Origin: Athripsodes cinereus
Lineage: Eukaryota > Arthropoda > Insecta > Trichoptera > Leptoceridae
Direction: 5' to 3'
Length of the DNA stretch: 64,000 bases
Assembly (NCBI GenBank): GCA_947579605.1
Contig: OX388314.1
Coordinates: 12,397,982-12,461,981 of the forward strand
Of this stretch, positions 1-11,434 are shown piece by piece. The notes below the pieces were generated by a model. It did not search any database and was not told the DNA's origin. It was given only the letters and a program-made list of their open reading frames with translations. Made by a program: the position numbers and the translations under genes. The number at the start of each line of letters is the position of its first letter. The stretch's first letter is position 1.

Positions 1-1434
1 TATTGTTGTTTTTAGAACAAATCAAGCACTAGAGCAGGCTTAGTATTTTTTTGGGTTTCTATAAAATAACAAACTGTAGCTTATTTGTCGACTATAAAAT
101 TTTATTTTTGTTATTTGTCGATTGTAGACTTATTTTTTGAATTATCAATGTATACAAAGCATATAATGTCAGTCTTATTGGATATGTAACATTGGATCAA
201 TAAACTTTACAAAAATTCCTTTTTTACATCTTTAGTCGTCACCATTTCATTCTACAAATTATAATGTGAAAAGTTTTGTAATTTTTTTATTACCAACAAT
301 TTAACTTTGCTTTTATTCCCCTTTATTTGGCTCTTGTATGAAAATGCAATTTTACAGATCTGACTTTACATTTCGAGCATGGTGAATTATGTAAAAATGA
401 TATGAAAAATATAGATTTATGTATTGATATATATGTACTATATTATATAGATACATTTAAATAGTGTGAAAATATAGACTTGTGTATTGATATATAAGGT
501 GAAAGTTTTACTCTATTTCACTACAGTGGGGCATAGACTTTGCTTATGCCTTTACATATGTTTTATTGCCAAAATATGCAGTTTGGATTTGTCAAAAAAT
601 ATATGTTTCCACATTGGTGCATTGTTTCATCGGGACCATCTTACATAATGGTCGACACAACATCAAATCCTGTATGTGAGGAGTATCGCATATTATTATT
701 ATTTATAAGATTACGACATTCCGTCCCTTGTAGGACAATTTGTGCCAAGTTCAATATTTTTAAAAGGCATATCGGTGTAAGGCACTAATCTAAATAATAA
801 TATTTTTTTTTTGGCAAATTTTCAATTTTTGACATATACAGATACGGTATCAGTTTGCAATAGGCAAGACATGTTAATCGGATACTGGACTTCAGTTGTC
901 TCGTAATACAAATTGTATGAGTCTCATATTGGGTAACCTAGGAAGACATGGTCCAGGGATTCCACATCGAGCTTGCACTCGCAAAATGGGGACGAGACTA
1001 AACCTATCCTAAAAAGATAACTGTCTTATTTGTTGTGATTAAAGTGACAATCTCAGATCTTGAAAATCTGGAATTATGGAATCATGGCTTTCTGGAGATA
1101 ATATCGCATATTATGAATGACTTACATTCAAAATTTCGTCTAAATTTTGAATGTAAGTCATTCATAATCTAAATCTAAACAATTTGCGGAAAACCAACAT
1201 ACATTCCATGGATGAAAGATCGTTTTTCATTTTAATGATTTTTAACAATTAATTTAGGTAAAAGTTAAGGTATGGAAACCCATGGATAACAATTTTTTTC
1301 TTTAACTTAAGATGTAAAAACATTAAGTGATTGTGAAATTCTATATAAACTGAGAAGTATCATTCATGTATTCAGTAATGTGTCTGAACCATTCCTTTTT
1401 CTTGGAATATGATCATTTCTTGGAATATGAACAA
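1..1434. other. AT-rich non-coding DNA upstream of the LINE A fragment
   Basis: I see no convincing exon here. The longest open frame (540-788) has no recognisable domain and AT-rich composition. The only strong structure is a perfect hairpin at 1110-1168, listed separately. Because the first recognised crc exon downstream begins at an intron acceptor, this stretch may be upstream flank or an intron of the longer crc transcript. The sequence alone does not decide. Confidence 0.5.
1110..1168. repeat. perfect 27-bp inverted repeat (hairpin)
   Basis: Arms 1110-1136 and 1142-1168 are exact reverse complements, separated by a 5-base loop (cgtct). The stem reads from attatgaatgacttacatt onward. 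It could be a foldback-element remnant or a small-RNA hairpin. It lies within no recognised element. Confidence 0.9.
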
Positions 1435-2380
1435 CAGAAATGGCTGTATTTAAAAGCGGAGAGAGCTGCGCAGAAGTGAGGGTAGAACAAGGTGTAAGAC
1501 AGGGATGTTCAATGTCGCCAGCACTCTTTAACTGCTATATACAGCGAGCTATTGATGAACTGAGAGAAGAAATGAAGAACTGGACAGGAGTATGCCGACG
1601 ATATAGCACTGCTCGCAGACTCCGAGATGGAGCTGAATGAAGCCTTAGGAAAAATGGAAAGTATACTGCTGTCAAAGTACAATATGAAAATAAATAAAGA
1701 CAAAACAAAATGTATGGTCGTTGGAAAGGATGAAGCGACTGCGAACATTGCTATGAATGGAGTGAGCATCAAACAAGTAAGAGAGTTCGTGTACTTGGGC
1801 AGCAGAATAAACCAGGACGGAAACTCCAAATCAGAAATTGTGAGCAGAATAAACCAGGCACGAATTGCCTTTAACAAAAAATCCAAAATATTGGAATCCC
1901 CTAATATTGATTTAAGCGTGAGGAAGAATCTCACGAAAGCCTTTGTGTGGAGCATTTTGCTATATGGGTGCGAGACGTGGACCATCAGCAAGAGTGAAAG
2001 CGGACGGTTAGCGGCATTTGAAATGTGGTGCTATAGACGCATGCTGAAGATTCATTGGTCGGAACATGTCGAAAACGAAGAAGTGTTAACCAGAGTTGGC
2101 GAAAATAGGCAACTCCTCAAAAGAATCTGCCAACAACAAGCTAACTGGATTGGCCACAACATCAGGCACCCAGGACTGCTCATCGCAATCGCAGAGGGTA
2201 GGACCCAAGGCACAAATGGCAGAGGCCGACCGAGAGACGCCTATATGGACCAACTGAAGAGGGACATGAGCTGTGGCTCATACATGGAGTTGAAGAGACT
2301 GGCTGAGAATAGGGAGAAGTGGAGAAGAAAGTCCACACTCGTTGCAGACCAATCCAATGGATTGTAACTCATTATATATA
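1435..2380 (+). mobile_element. LINE family A, 5'-truncated reverse transcriptase fragment
   Basis: This is the C-terminal part of a non-LTR retrotransposon ORF2. The first frame (1440-1640) carries the RT motif GVRQGCSMSPALFN. The YADD catalytic motif region (tatgccgacgatata, near 1590) is in another frame, so there is a frameshift just before it. The second frame (about 1627-2367) continues through MELNEALGKMESILLSKYN, FVYLGSRINQDG, LLYGCETWTI and the terminal NGRGRPRDAYMDQLKRD region, and stops at 2367. The copy ends in a short TA-rich tail (actcattatatatat). The endonuclease domain and N-terminal RT are absent, so it cannot act autonomously. The same family recurs at 5550, 30595, 51975 and 57750. 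The clade is not certain. Confidence 0.9.
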
Positions 2381-2732
2381 TGATCAGGTGTTAGTCAGAT
2401 CTTTTGTTTGTTTGTTGTGTAGATGAAAGGAGTGTGGAGTATTATCAAACCATGGGTTACTTGGGGTTATTGAATATAATTATATTGCAATGTCACCTCC
2501 TTAATATTGTACATTGTGCATTGTTATTCTTATGTTTTGAAGTGTTTGTGTAGCACTGTTTAACTGATCTGGGGTTATCTGCTATATTTTTATTACATTA
2601 TTTATTGTTCATGAGATTCACACAAATATCATTTATTTTATTAGAGTTACAGTAGGACCATTAAATTTATATTATTGTAAATATAAATTGGTTATAAAAA
2701 TACTTCCACATTTTATTAGAACCATCAAATAG

Positions 2733-2786
2733 AGAAAGAATTCATTAAATTTTCATTATAATGAAAATTTAATAAACTCTTTCTGA
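2733..2786. repeat. imperfect hairpin, about 24-bp arms
   Basis: The left arm starts agaaagaattcattaaattt and the right arm is its reverse complement with two mismatches, around a very short loop (tata). It is probably a small foldback sequence. Confidence 0.75.
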
Positions 2787-2979
2787 TTTTTTTTTTGAAT
2801 TTAATAATTAAAATGTTTCTTCATGGGGATAAACAATTATTCCACCAAACGTTATAAACGTTATTCTATTATTTAATTGTACTCTTGTTTTGTCTCTAAT
2901 TAATTGTACGTGTCTTTTTTAAAAGAAAAAATACTTTTTGTATGCATGTATTGTATGTATACTAAATTTTTTTACATGT

Positions 2980-3030
2980 AAAAGGCTTCGGCCGTGAATA
3001 TCTGAATAAATAAATAAATAAATAAAATTA
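2980..3030 (+). mobile_element. LINE 3' terminus with (AATA)n tail
   Basis: The sequence aaaggcttcggccgtgaata followed by repeated aaataaat units is a typical end for an insect non-LTR element: a short GGCTTCGGCC hairpin and then a simple-repeat tail. A related minus-strand copy (ggcttacgcc next to tttattta) is at about 63640-63690. Confidence 0.55.
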
Positions 3031-3354
3031 TAACTAACGGGATTGAATATACTTACTTCTAACCCTCGTCTCTCCATTGCTGGATACATGCCTCTTCAAA
3101 AAATTTCCCTTTTTCTTCTATCCCGAGCAACATGAATCTACTTTTTTCAAGTGCATTGAATATATTTTGTATAAAATAGAAATATGTTTTCCTATAGTTC
3201 ACACTTGATAATAATCTGCATTGTTACTGAAAATCCAATGTTCACTTTATGTTGTGACAGAAATTCTTTGTAGAAAAATGTTTTTACGAAAGATTTTAAT
3301 TACCACCTAAAATAAAATAAAGGGTATTGTGTATGCATTCAAATAAACATGAAT

Positions 3355-3475
3355 TTGCAAATAAAATAAATAAATAAAAACTTTATTGGCAAAAAATTAT
3401 GTTGTATACAAGTAAATCATATTTACAAAAGGGGGGCTTATCACATAAGTGATCTCTTCCAGCCAACCCGGAAAA
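3355..3475 (-). mobile_element. dispersed LINE-tail repeat ('CTTCCARYYAACC' family)
   Basis: A simple-repeat tail (aaataaataaataaaa) is followed by sequence containing cttatcacataagtgatctc and ttccagccaacccgg. The layout, with an ATTTA-rich tail, a short region and then a TTCCANNYAACC signature, recurs at 6990, 10645, 25380, 37740, 39945, 48535 and 58575, and in the opposite orientation at 27480. I take it as the 3' end of an abundant unclassified retroelement. Confidence 0.55.
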
Positions 3476-4423
3476 AAAAGATAAATAAAAATAGAAAATA
3501 TGTATAGATAAAATGATATAATGATAAATACTTATCACAAATTAGTAGTTTTCATGATTCAGTGACATAAATATTATATATATATTTTTTTTAATTAAAT
3601 AAATCTTTTCTTCTAGTACATAAAATAATTATATTAATAAATTAGACAACTAGAGTAATATAACACGCTTACTTTAAACATATTGATTTCTTATTAGAAT
3701 GCAAATATGTACAAATAAAATAGTTGAAGCATTCTGTATAATGTCATAAACTTTATCAAATACATGTGCCAGTGGAGGTGGCAATCTTTTGTTGGTTATA
3801 AAAATTTAAAATATTGACGTCATATCATCTCTTATTCCACTGCTGGTGGGATATCTCATGCTTATTACTGGCTGACAACTTTGTTATTAAGTAAACACGC
3901 TCCTACCCACTCTGTGATAAACATTTTGGCATCTCCACCACTCTCATGATAAGAAATAACTATATAAAATGGGCGTGTTTGTCTGTTTGTTTTGTGTTGG
4001 ATGTTTATAACAAAATAGTATATATTCTTGATTCTTCTATGATTACAAATATTCTATTTTTAGGCAACTTCTTTCTCTTTTAATTTGACTTGAAGGTCAT
4101 TGCAATATTTTAATTATTGTCAAATTCTGGGCCTGTAAGGGTTTCATGTTTTTTTTTGTTGTAAAAGATTTCAGCAGTTGATAGAATCAGATAGGTAAAT
4201 AAACTGTTATTACATTATACACATATTGTTTTTTTTTTAAGTAATCTTTTCACTCTAAGTCTTCAATTCTTTATAATTATGTTAATATTTTGTCTACCAA
4301 AAATTATTAATGATAATGCTTTATTATTATAAATTTAATATAATAAATATACATATATATGTTTCAAAAGAGATTTTCGCGACGAGAAATATGTGATTGT
4401 AGGATATATGTAGAAATATATTA

Positions 4424-5528
4424 GGTCGGGGAAAAAGTCTTTTCGCATATAATATGTATAAACTTGTAATAAAATATCTTTGGCTGTACTATTTGTATCT
4501 GGCTGATTTTCATGACATTAAAAAGGTGATATTTAAAAAAAATAATCAAATTAGGAAAATTTTGTTTCCCGCTATTTTTCATTTGTTTTTCTTTCTGTCA
4601 AAATAAGCGAATCGAATGAAGAAATAAGATACATTTTAAAATTTCATTACAAAAAAGGAAAAAGTGCAACGCTAGCCGCGAAAAAAAATGTGACGTCTAT
4701 GGACCTAATGCAGTGTCAGTAAGAGTAGCACAAAGTTGGTTTAAGCGTTTTCAATCCAGGAATTTTGATGTCAAAGATGCACCTCACTCTGGTCGCCCTG
4801 TTACGGATAAAATGGACGCTATTTTTAAAATAGTTGAACAAGATCGGCATATCAGTAGTTACGACATAGCTGAAGAACTTGGAATTGACCACAAAACAGT
4901 TTTAAACCATTTAAAAAAGCTGGGTACACAAAAAAGCTCGATATTTGGGTGCCACATGAACTCACTGAAAGAAACCTTAGGAACCGTGAACTCATTTGCA
5001 ATTCTTTATTGAGACGTAATGAAACCGAATCGTTTTTGAAGAGATTGATTACTGGTGATGAAAAATGGATCACGTATGACAAGAATGTGCGAAAAAGGTC
5101 GCGATCAAAGGTCGGTCAGGCTTCACAGACTGTGGCAAAACCTGAGTGATCTTTCATTATGATAACGCTAGACCACATACATCTTTAGCCACTCAGCAAA
5201 AATTAAGAGAGTTTGGCTGGGAGGTGTTAATACATCCGCCATATAGTCTGACCTTGCACCTTCAGATTTTCACCTGTTTCAGTCTCTTCGGAATTTTCTA
5301 GGCAGTGTCAGGTTAACATCAAGAGAGGACTGCCAAAACTACTTGTTGCGTTTTTTTGATCAGAAGTCCCAAAATTTCTACAGCAACGGGATCATGTCTC
5401 TACCTACAAGATGGCAGAAAGTCTACGAACAGAATGGCATATATATACTGTAACTAAATGTAAATTAACTTTGAAAAAAAATGTCTCGAATTTTCATATA
5501 AAATGCGAAGAAACTTTTTCCCCCGACC
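4424..5528 (+). mobile_element. mariner element, internally deleted and frameshifted
   Basis: This is a Tc1/mariner DNA transposon. The terminal inverted repeats begin GGTCGGGGAAAAAGTCTTTT at 4424 and end in ...CTTTTTCCCCCGACC at 5528, each flanked by a TA (4422-4423 and 5529-5530), which is the expected target duplication. Inside are transposase pieces in several frames: the paired helix-turn-helix region (SWFKRFQSRNFDVKD, then ELGIDHKTVLNHLKKLG; 4713-4925), the first catalytic Asp (TGDEKWITYD, about 5050), the second (YDNARPH, about 5160) and a frameshifted PPYS... third motif (about 5236). The sequence between the first and second Asp is largely missing, which explains a length of 1.1 kb rather than about 1.3 kb. 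It is not coding-competent. Confidence 0.92.
4713..5260 (+). pseudogene. mariner transposase remnant
   Basis: These are broken frames inside the mariner at 4424-5528. The DNA-binding half is open from about 4713 to 5010, the frame then shifts into 4949-5149, and the catalytic D,D34D region is split by a deletion and at least one further frameshift. The WVPHELTE-type motif is visible only as translated fragments. It is closest to mariners of the cecropia/mori type by motif, but I did not align it. Confidence 0.8.
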
Positions 5529-5549
5529 TATTATATAAATATATATATA

Positions 5550-6412
5550 AAGTCAATATTTGGGGATTCCAATATCTTTGATTTTTTGTTAAAGGCAATC
5601 CTTGCCTGGTTTATTCTGCTTACAATTTCCGATTTGGAGCGTCCATCCTGGTTTATTCTGCTGCCCAGGTACACGAATTCACTTACTTGTTTGATGCTCA
5701 CTCCATTTATGGCAATGTTCGCAGTCGCTTCCTCTCTTCCAACGACCATACATTTTGTTTTTTCTTTATTTATTTTCATGTTGTACTTTGACAACAGAAT
5801 ACTTTCCATTTTTCCTAAGGCTTCGTTCAGCTCCATCTCGGAGTCTGCGAGCAGTGCTATGTCGTCAGCATATCTGATCATGTAAACCAGGCAAGGATTG
5901 CCTTTAACAAAAAAATCAAAGATATTGGAATCCCCAAATATTGACTTAAGCGTAAGGAAGAACCTTACTAAAGCCTTTGTATGGAGCATTCTGCTTTATG
6001 GTTGTGAGACATGGACCATCAGCAAGAGTGAAAGCGGACGGTTGGCGGCCTTTGAGATGTGGTGCTACAGACGCATGCTCAAGATCCATTGGTTGGAGCA
6101 CGTCGAAAATGAAGAAGTATTAACCAGGGTAGGCGAAAAAAGGCAACTCCTTAAGAGAATCAGCCAACAACGAGCTAACTGGATTGGCCACAACATCAGG
6201 CATCCAGGACTACTCATCGCCATCGCAGAGGGTAAGACCGAGGGGACAAATGGCAGAGGCCGACCAAGAGACGCATATATGGACCAACTGAAGAGAGACA
6301 TGAACTGTGGCTCATACGTAGGGCTAAAAAGACTGGCTGAGAATAGAGACGAATGGAGAAGAAAAACCAAACTCGTAGCAGACCAATCCAGTGGATTGTA
6401 ACTCATTATATA
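5550..6412 (+). mobile_element. LINE family A copy with inverted 5' part (twin-primed)
   Basis: Bases 5884-6401 encode the LINE A C-terminus on the plus strand (from NQARIAFN to the stop after DQSSGL). Bases 5550-5882 encode the piece immediately upstream (IRYADDIALLADSEMELNEA through LESPNID) on the minus strand. The two parts meet head to head and share about 70 bp around NQARIAFNKKSK. A 5' inversion with a small overlap is the known signature of twin priming during target-primed reverse transcription. Both outer ends run into (TA)n sequence. The left end directly abuts the mariner whose TA target lies in the same AT run. Confidence 0.85.
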
Positions 6413-6989
6413 TATATATATATAAATACCTTATTAGGTAGCTTTAAATTGTTATGGTTAAATTGGCCTTGTCTAAAGCTTAGAAGAGTATAAAATCAAA
6501 TTGAATGTGATTTTTAAAATGTTATGTATGACTTAATAAAAACTTTACTGAAATTCCTATTACACAATAACCAACAATTGTGAGTGAATGTGCAGTTTTG
6601 TGCTAGGTTATGGGTTTGTACCACAGATAGGTTTTTACATGTTTAAGAATCCAGGGCAAAGTTGTTGATAGTCAGGCCAAGTAGAGTGGTCAAGCATTGT
6701 TTTGCTGTGCTGGTATCAAAAAAATAATCCATTTTTTATATTTCAGTGACTTAACTTCTGGTGGGTTGCAATGAAAATACTCTGTACATATTGCCAACCT
6801 AGAGTGAATAAGCTTCCCATAGCAAAACTTCCAGTAATTTCTAGGGTATCAGTGTTTTTAGCTACTTATCAATGATATGTTTGACTCGTGTACTGGATCA
6901 TGTATAAAAACTCAATATTAAGAAACTTAAAAAAAAACTTATCATTATCTTGTTATTGCTATTCATATAATACACTACCTCATGTCACA
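6413..6989. other. non-coding sequence, nothing recognised
   Basis: It starts in the (TA)n tail of the preceding LINE. I see no exon, repeat family or structure that I can name. Confidence 0.5.
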
Positions 6990-7140
6990 TACCATTTTAT
7001 TTATTCTTATTCTTTACTGTTCATTGGTTATAACTTAAATCAATTCAAAGTATCATAAAATTATCAATCGTATAATTCAATGCAGAGGGCGAGTTTATCG
7101 TTAGATTGCGATATCTTCCAACTAACTGTTGTGATAGGCT
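6990..7140 (-). mobile_element. dispersed LINE-tail repeat ('CTTCCARYYAACC' family)
   Basis: The sequence tttatttattcttattcttt is followed by tgcagagggcgagtttatcg and atatcttccaactaactg. It is closely related to the copy at 39945-40090, which shares agggcgagtttatcg and gtcttccaactaacccgg. Confidence 0.6.
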
Positions 7141-7571
7141 TGGATAATAGATTTTTGTTTTAGCTATAATTCTATGTACGAAAGGAAAAAGGGGATGAGT
7201 CAACTCACCCCTGAACCGAGTTAAATACATTTATCACTAAATATTGGTCATATGAGTCATGGAAAAAAATGGAATGTGTTGATATTTGAACATTAGATAC
7301 CATATTTTAATGTTAAACACAGCTCATGTTGTACAGTATTGTACGGCTGCGGGGATTTTGTTTTGGTTCTTCTGTGCAGTGTTTTTCAATTTGTCTCCTT
7401 TTTACTTTCACACATAGAATTATTTTATTATTTATTTATGGGTATAAATATTGGATTCCTTTTGTCTATTTGAGATAATTTCACTTAGATATGTTTTTCT
7501 AATTCTGATCTGACTGATTTGACACTTCATATAGTTTAGATTTTTCTCAGTAAACAAACATTTTTATAATT

Positions 7572-7819
7572 CGATGGCATAGCACACAGATGTGGTAAGT
7601 GCAGTTTTCATAGTTTTGAGATAATCAATGTTGAAAGTTTGAGATGCCATACAATTTAGTACTAACCACACATAGTTTTTGTTAAATATCTCGTGAATGA
7701 CACAGAGTTACGCAATAATATTCCTAAGGAACATACTTCAGATGATATAGATTCACAGGCGTATAATAACTTATTTTCGGTAAAAACTACTTTTACCACA
7801 TCTGTGCGCTATACCATCG
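7572..7819. mobile_element. 248-bp TIR MITE
   Basis: The left terminus CGATGGCATAGCACACAGAT matches the reverse complement of the right terminus (CGATGGTATAGCGCACAGAT), continuing for about 27 bp through GTGGTAA with two mismatches. AATT borders both sides (7568-7571 and 7820-7823). As AATT is self-complementary, either a 4-bp target duplication or a longer palindrome is possible. There is no coding capacity and the superfamily is undetermined. Confidence 0.75.
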
Positions 7820-8398
7820 AATTTTTCATGGGACACATTTTGCCAATCAAAAGATTGACGTAAGAGTCAAAATTTTGAATGGATAATAAATAAACATGGA
7901 ATGAAACAAGTACTTACCTATGTAATTATAAAATCTATAAGTAGATGAAGTAGTTACCATCAACAATCATAAAAGAAACACCTATTTACACATATTGTGG
8001 TAAAGTGGCTGGTTTTGAAATATTGTGCATGTGCTTTCAAGGAATATGTTAACGCATTTCCATTTCTATCACGTGGAATACCTAAATCCTATATTATGTG
8101 TCAACTGAAACCTGCTTTTGTTGTACCAACTGAAAACTTTCGTTGTCTTCATACTCTGAATTGTTTAGTCATTTTTGACAAATGGAGTCAACATTAAGGA
8201 TTTATAAGATATTTGAATCCTTTGAAAATCAAAAAAAGTGCTTGTTAAAAAAAATATTTTGGCTTAAATGATTGAGATTTGTTGAGTAAGTTTGTCAAAT
8301 GAAAGATTTGATGAGAATTTACAGACATTCTGAAAATTCTGAGACAGGATAATAGGTTATCCATTTTAGTTCCAAATATATTTTGTCAATATGTACTA

Positions 8399-8742
8399 GA
8401 AGAATGAGTGGATGCAAAAAGAGTGTTGTGGACAGAATGCGCGTGAATAAACTATGGTGGTTTGGACATGTTGAACAAATGAACGAGGTAAGAGTGACAA
8501 AGACGATATGCTTGTCTGAAAGAAAGGGTGTGAGGAAACGTGGGCTTCGAGAACCACGTGGCTTGATCACGTGGATCAAATTCTCAAGGACAGCCGCGTG
8601 TTGAGTAAGAGGAACCGACGTGCATGTATGAGAAACTGTGTGAATGTGGAGGAAGCGAAGGAAGTGTGTAAAGATAGATCTGTTTGGCGTTCCGTTCTCT
8701 CTGCCTACCCCACTTGGGATACGGCGTGAGGGTATAGTATAG
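8399..8742 (+). mobile_element. LINE family B, 5'-truncated 3' fragment
   Basis: It encodes the C-terminal tail of a second non-LTR family (SGCKKSVVDRMRVNKLWWFG, then the acidic/basic EEAKEVCKDRS region and the terminal PTWDTA) and ends in (TATAG)n. A 9-bp duplication, tatgtacta, flanks it at 8390-8398 and 8743-8751, as expected for target-primed insertion. The frame is broken near 8545-8600 (GLREPRG instead of GRPRTTW). Better copies lie at 18922 and 20700. Confidence 0.88.
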
Positions 8743-8837
8743 TATGTACTAAGGTGCCAAAAGAAAAGTCTATTTTTATAGATAATATTGACGGTATACA
8801 ACCAAAATGCACTAAGTCATTTTAGTTTTGAGATGAC

Positions 8838-9812
8838 ATGGTGGCAGTTAACCTGTAAAGGAGTACCAACGCACCGGTGCGTGCAAGAAATATGAGATCT
8901 GGAGTACGCACGCACCGTTGCGTTTGATCCAGTAATATTTTGATATTCCTGCCAAATTCGTCAATTTCATCATTGGTCCAATCTGTCGGATATATTTTAC
9001 CAATCACAAGGAAAAAAATCAAAAATAGGCGTGTTTTGACCTTATTTATCGCCTATACAAAATGTCACGTGACCGCCGCTTGAAATACATACCGTCATTC
9101 ACGGTTGCAAACCATTTTGCTGCGTGCGTTCGTGTGCTATGGGTGTTATTTTATGGAGTGTTTTGTGAAGTTTTTTTACCTTTTGTACTAATTCTGGACA
9201 ATTTAATTAGTTTTTAGTACCTTTGTACATAAGTTTTTGTTAAAAACAAATGAAAAATAAATATTTTTGATAATAATAAATATTCGCATGTTGAACCCAT
9301 TGTTGACAATACCGGAGCAGACATGACACGTCATAATTGTTTTTGTATTATAACTCCGTTATTATTAATTTTTGAGAGTTGGTTCCTTATAAACATTTAT
9401 TCTGGGGATCATTTTCTATAACATGCAATAAAAAAATATACAGAAATGGAAGTTGCTTCACATTTTCACTGCTGTCACTAATAATAATACACATCCTCCA
9501 ATTTAAAGATCTGCATTGTTACTTCTGCTATCACTCTCATAGTAACTAACGCAGCTAAATTTTTCTGGCATTTCAACATCTTCGGCTGAACTTTCACTTG
9601 TGCTCTACATTTCGTAATTAGAAATTTGAAAAAATAACAGTGTTTGTATAAAAAAGTGTGATCTAAGAAAGATAGGCAGCAATGAAAAAGCATGAACACG
9701 ATCTTCAAAAATGTACGCCAAAAGTAGACTGTCAAAAGGAGCGCTATAGCGCCGCCGACATTTTTCACATACCTACCCACAAACACGTGGGTGTTCCTCT
9801 GCACTATATTGG
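8838..9812. mobile_element. possible degenerate piggyBac-like non-autonomous element
   Basis: The left side reads TTAACCTGTAAAGGAGTACC followed by a GC-rich palindrome (cgcaccggtgcg). The right side, read in reverse, has a similar pattern (AGAGGAACACCCACGTG...) near a TTAT/TTAA-like site. Between them are further GC-rich islands in AT-rich DNA. The ends match only loosely, so this is a suggestion, not a firm call. Confidence 0.25.
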
Positions 9813-10644
9813 TTATGCATAACTGCAGCTATATTTTTTTATTCTACATGAATACTACACATTATTTTCATGCCTATGTCATAAAACTGCTTGGTATACA
9901 AAACAGAGATTTGTTTACTTGTGTATTACTGAAGATGTAAAATAATATTATTGTTTTCAGGCAAAGTACAAATGATGTTATTTATGTAATATTATGTTAT
10001 AAGTGTTATCATGTTTTCATGCATCAGGCATGTCACGTAGTATGTCACTTAGAATGATGAAGATAAACATCCTTGTGAGGAGGCTGGTGTTGATACGTCA
10101 CACTGCCTCCGTCTTATCTCCTCTTAAAAGAGAGAGGGAGTACTGACCAAGATATGTTATTTGCTAAATCGTGCCACTGTTGATAATATTAGTTATTATC
10201 TCTGTGTAGTGTGGTTGTGTGCCCTCCGTGTCACCAAAATATTCTATAAATACAAGTTGCTTCTTAATACTTCACTCATTCGCACATGAAAACATTCTAG
10301 TGAAACCTTAAAGACTGATTGTTCTTCGAGACAATTTTTAATCTAGTCACTTTTAACTAAACTTAGTGTTAAATATTACTATTATTATTTCATATATTAC
10401 AGTATTTTTCTCTGAATAACTATGTGTTACCGCTGTCAAGGATTTAATCCTGAATTTACATATGCCTTGATTCAGAGTAATTATGAACTTTTTTCAAATG
10501 TTATATTTAATTTTCTGCACAAGACATTGAAAAAATATATTGTGATTATGATAACTCACCATGTGCTTATGAATTCTAAATTTATTATTTGATATTTATC
10601 ACACATCATGTCTTACAGTTTGCTCCCTTTTACAACCATACCAA
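9813..10644. other. non-coding sequence upstream of the crc exon
   Basis: No coding exon is supported. A TATAAATA sequence near 10241 precedes an AC-rich stretch and could be a fortuitous TATA-like box, but I see no initiator or first exon that would splice in phase to 10918. Confidence 0.4.
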
Positions 10645-10765
10645 GAAAATTATAATAATAATAATAATAAGAACACTTCATTGATCAGAAAAAAAAATCA
10701 TGAGCAATTGGCGAGCTTATTGCCTGGAGGCAATATCTTCCAGCTAACCAAACAATCATTATATT
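10645..10765 (-). mobile_element. (AAT)n and dispersed LINE-tail repeat
   Basis: An (aat)7 run is followed by gagcaattggcgagcttatt, then gcctggaggcaatatcttcc and agctaacc. This is the TTCCARCYAACC tail signature described for 3355-3475. Confidence 0.55.
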
Positions 10766-10917
10766 TCCTTGGCTTGTAGGAACATTAGAAAAAAGCCTCG
10801 TTTTAATTTCAAAATAGTCATTGCTTATTTTTGAAGTAGTTTTTTTTTTATATGTACTAGTGAAGTGTAGTAAATTTACTTTTTAAATAATCTAATAATG
10901 TCTCTTGTTTGTTTCAG

Positions 10918-11181
10918 GTATATACGCATCACTTCCACTATCGTTGATACAACAAGATAAACATCTTTCATTCAATGACTCCCGCCTGGAGCAGCAATTG
11001 TTGTCTTCTATTTCTGATCATCTGTCATATGGGGAACTGCACGTTGTACCTGGATTCATCAAGGATGAGGTCGATGTCAGCCCACCATACTCCCCACAAC
11101 GAGAACCAGAGTCACCTGGAAAACCATCCAAAGCAGAGCTCGCTTCCAAGCTGCTAAATGAACTCGACACTTTCAAAGATG
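10918..11181 (+). CDS. crc: crc/ATF4 (ATFC) internal coding exon
   Basis: This is an internal exon of the bZIP stress factor. A polypyrimidine tract and acceptor (tctcttgtttgtttcag) precede 10918, and a GTATGA donor follows 11181. It is 264 bp, exactly 88 codons, with phase-1 introns on both sides. It encodes IYASLPLSLIQQDKHLSFND..., an acidic/serine-proline stretch (DEVDVSPPYSPQREPESPG, about residues 57-75) and ends LLNELDTFKD. Its last base G joins AA of the exon at 35423 to give Glu, leading into PYTNWMEEK. The SP-rich segment suggests phosphorylation control of an activation region (inference). There is no ATG at the start, so translation of this isoform begins in an upstream exon that I could not find in the window. 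The exon is symmetric, so skipping it would keep the frame. Confidence 0.85.
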
Positions 11182-11434
11182 GTATGATACTTACTCTCTC
11201 TTGTTATTCTTATATTTGATCTATTAGTGATGTGTAGATTAAAAAATGTATGCTGAAAACCATATTCATCACTTTCTTCTATAGCCTAACAATTCAGAAT
11301 ATTTCAAAATCTAGCTTAAAGCTAGCTTTTCATATTTAAAAAGCGATTAATATTCTTTCATTTCCGCAAATGAGAGATGCTAAAAAGTTAATAGTTATTA
11401 CGCTATTAGGAAATATTTGTTTGTAGCTTTAGAT

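Larger units (their letters stand above)
2381..4423. other. non-coding AT-rich stretch with LINE 3'-end tails
   Basis: No gene is seen. It holds an imperfect 24-bp-arm hairpin at 2733-2786, a retroelement 3' end at 2980-3030 and a second tail repeat at 3355-3475. The rest is simple AT-rich sequence. Confidence 0.5.

Noticed and set aside
9478..9804. 108-residue minus-strand ORF
   Set aside because: No domain, start-site signal or codon bias that I can see, and it ends in a possible transposon region.
10241..10290. TATA-box promoter of crc
   Set aside because: TATAAATA is expected by chance in AT-rich DNA, and no first exon with a phase-1 donor follows before 10918.
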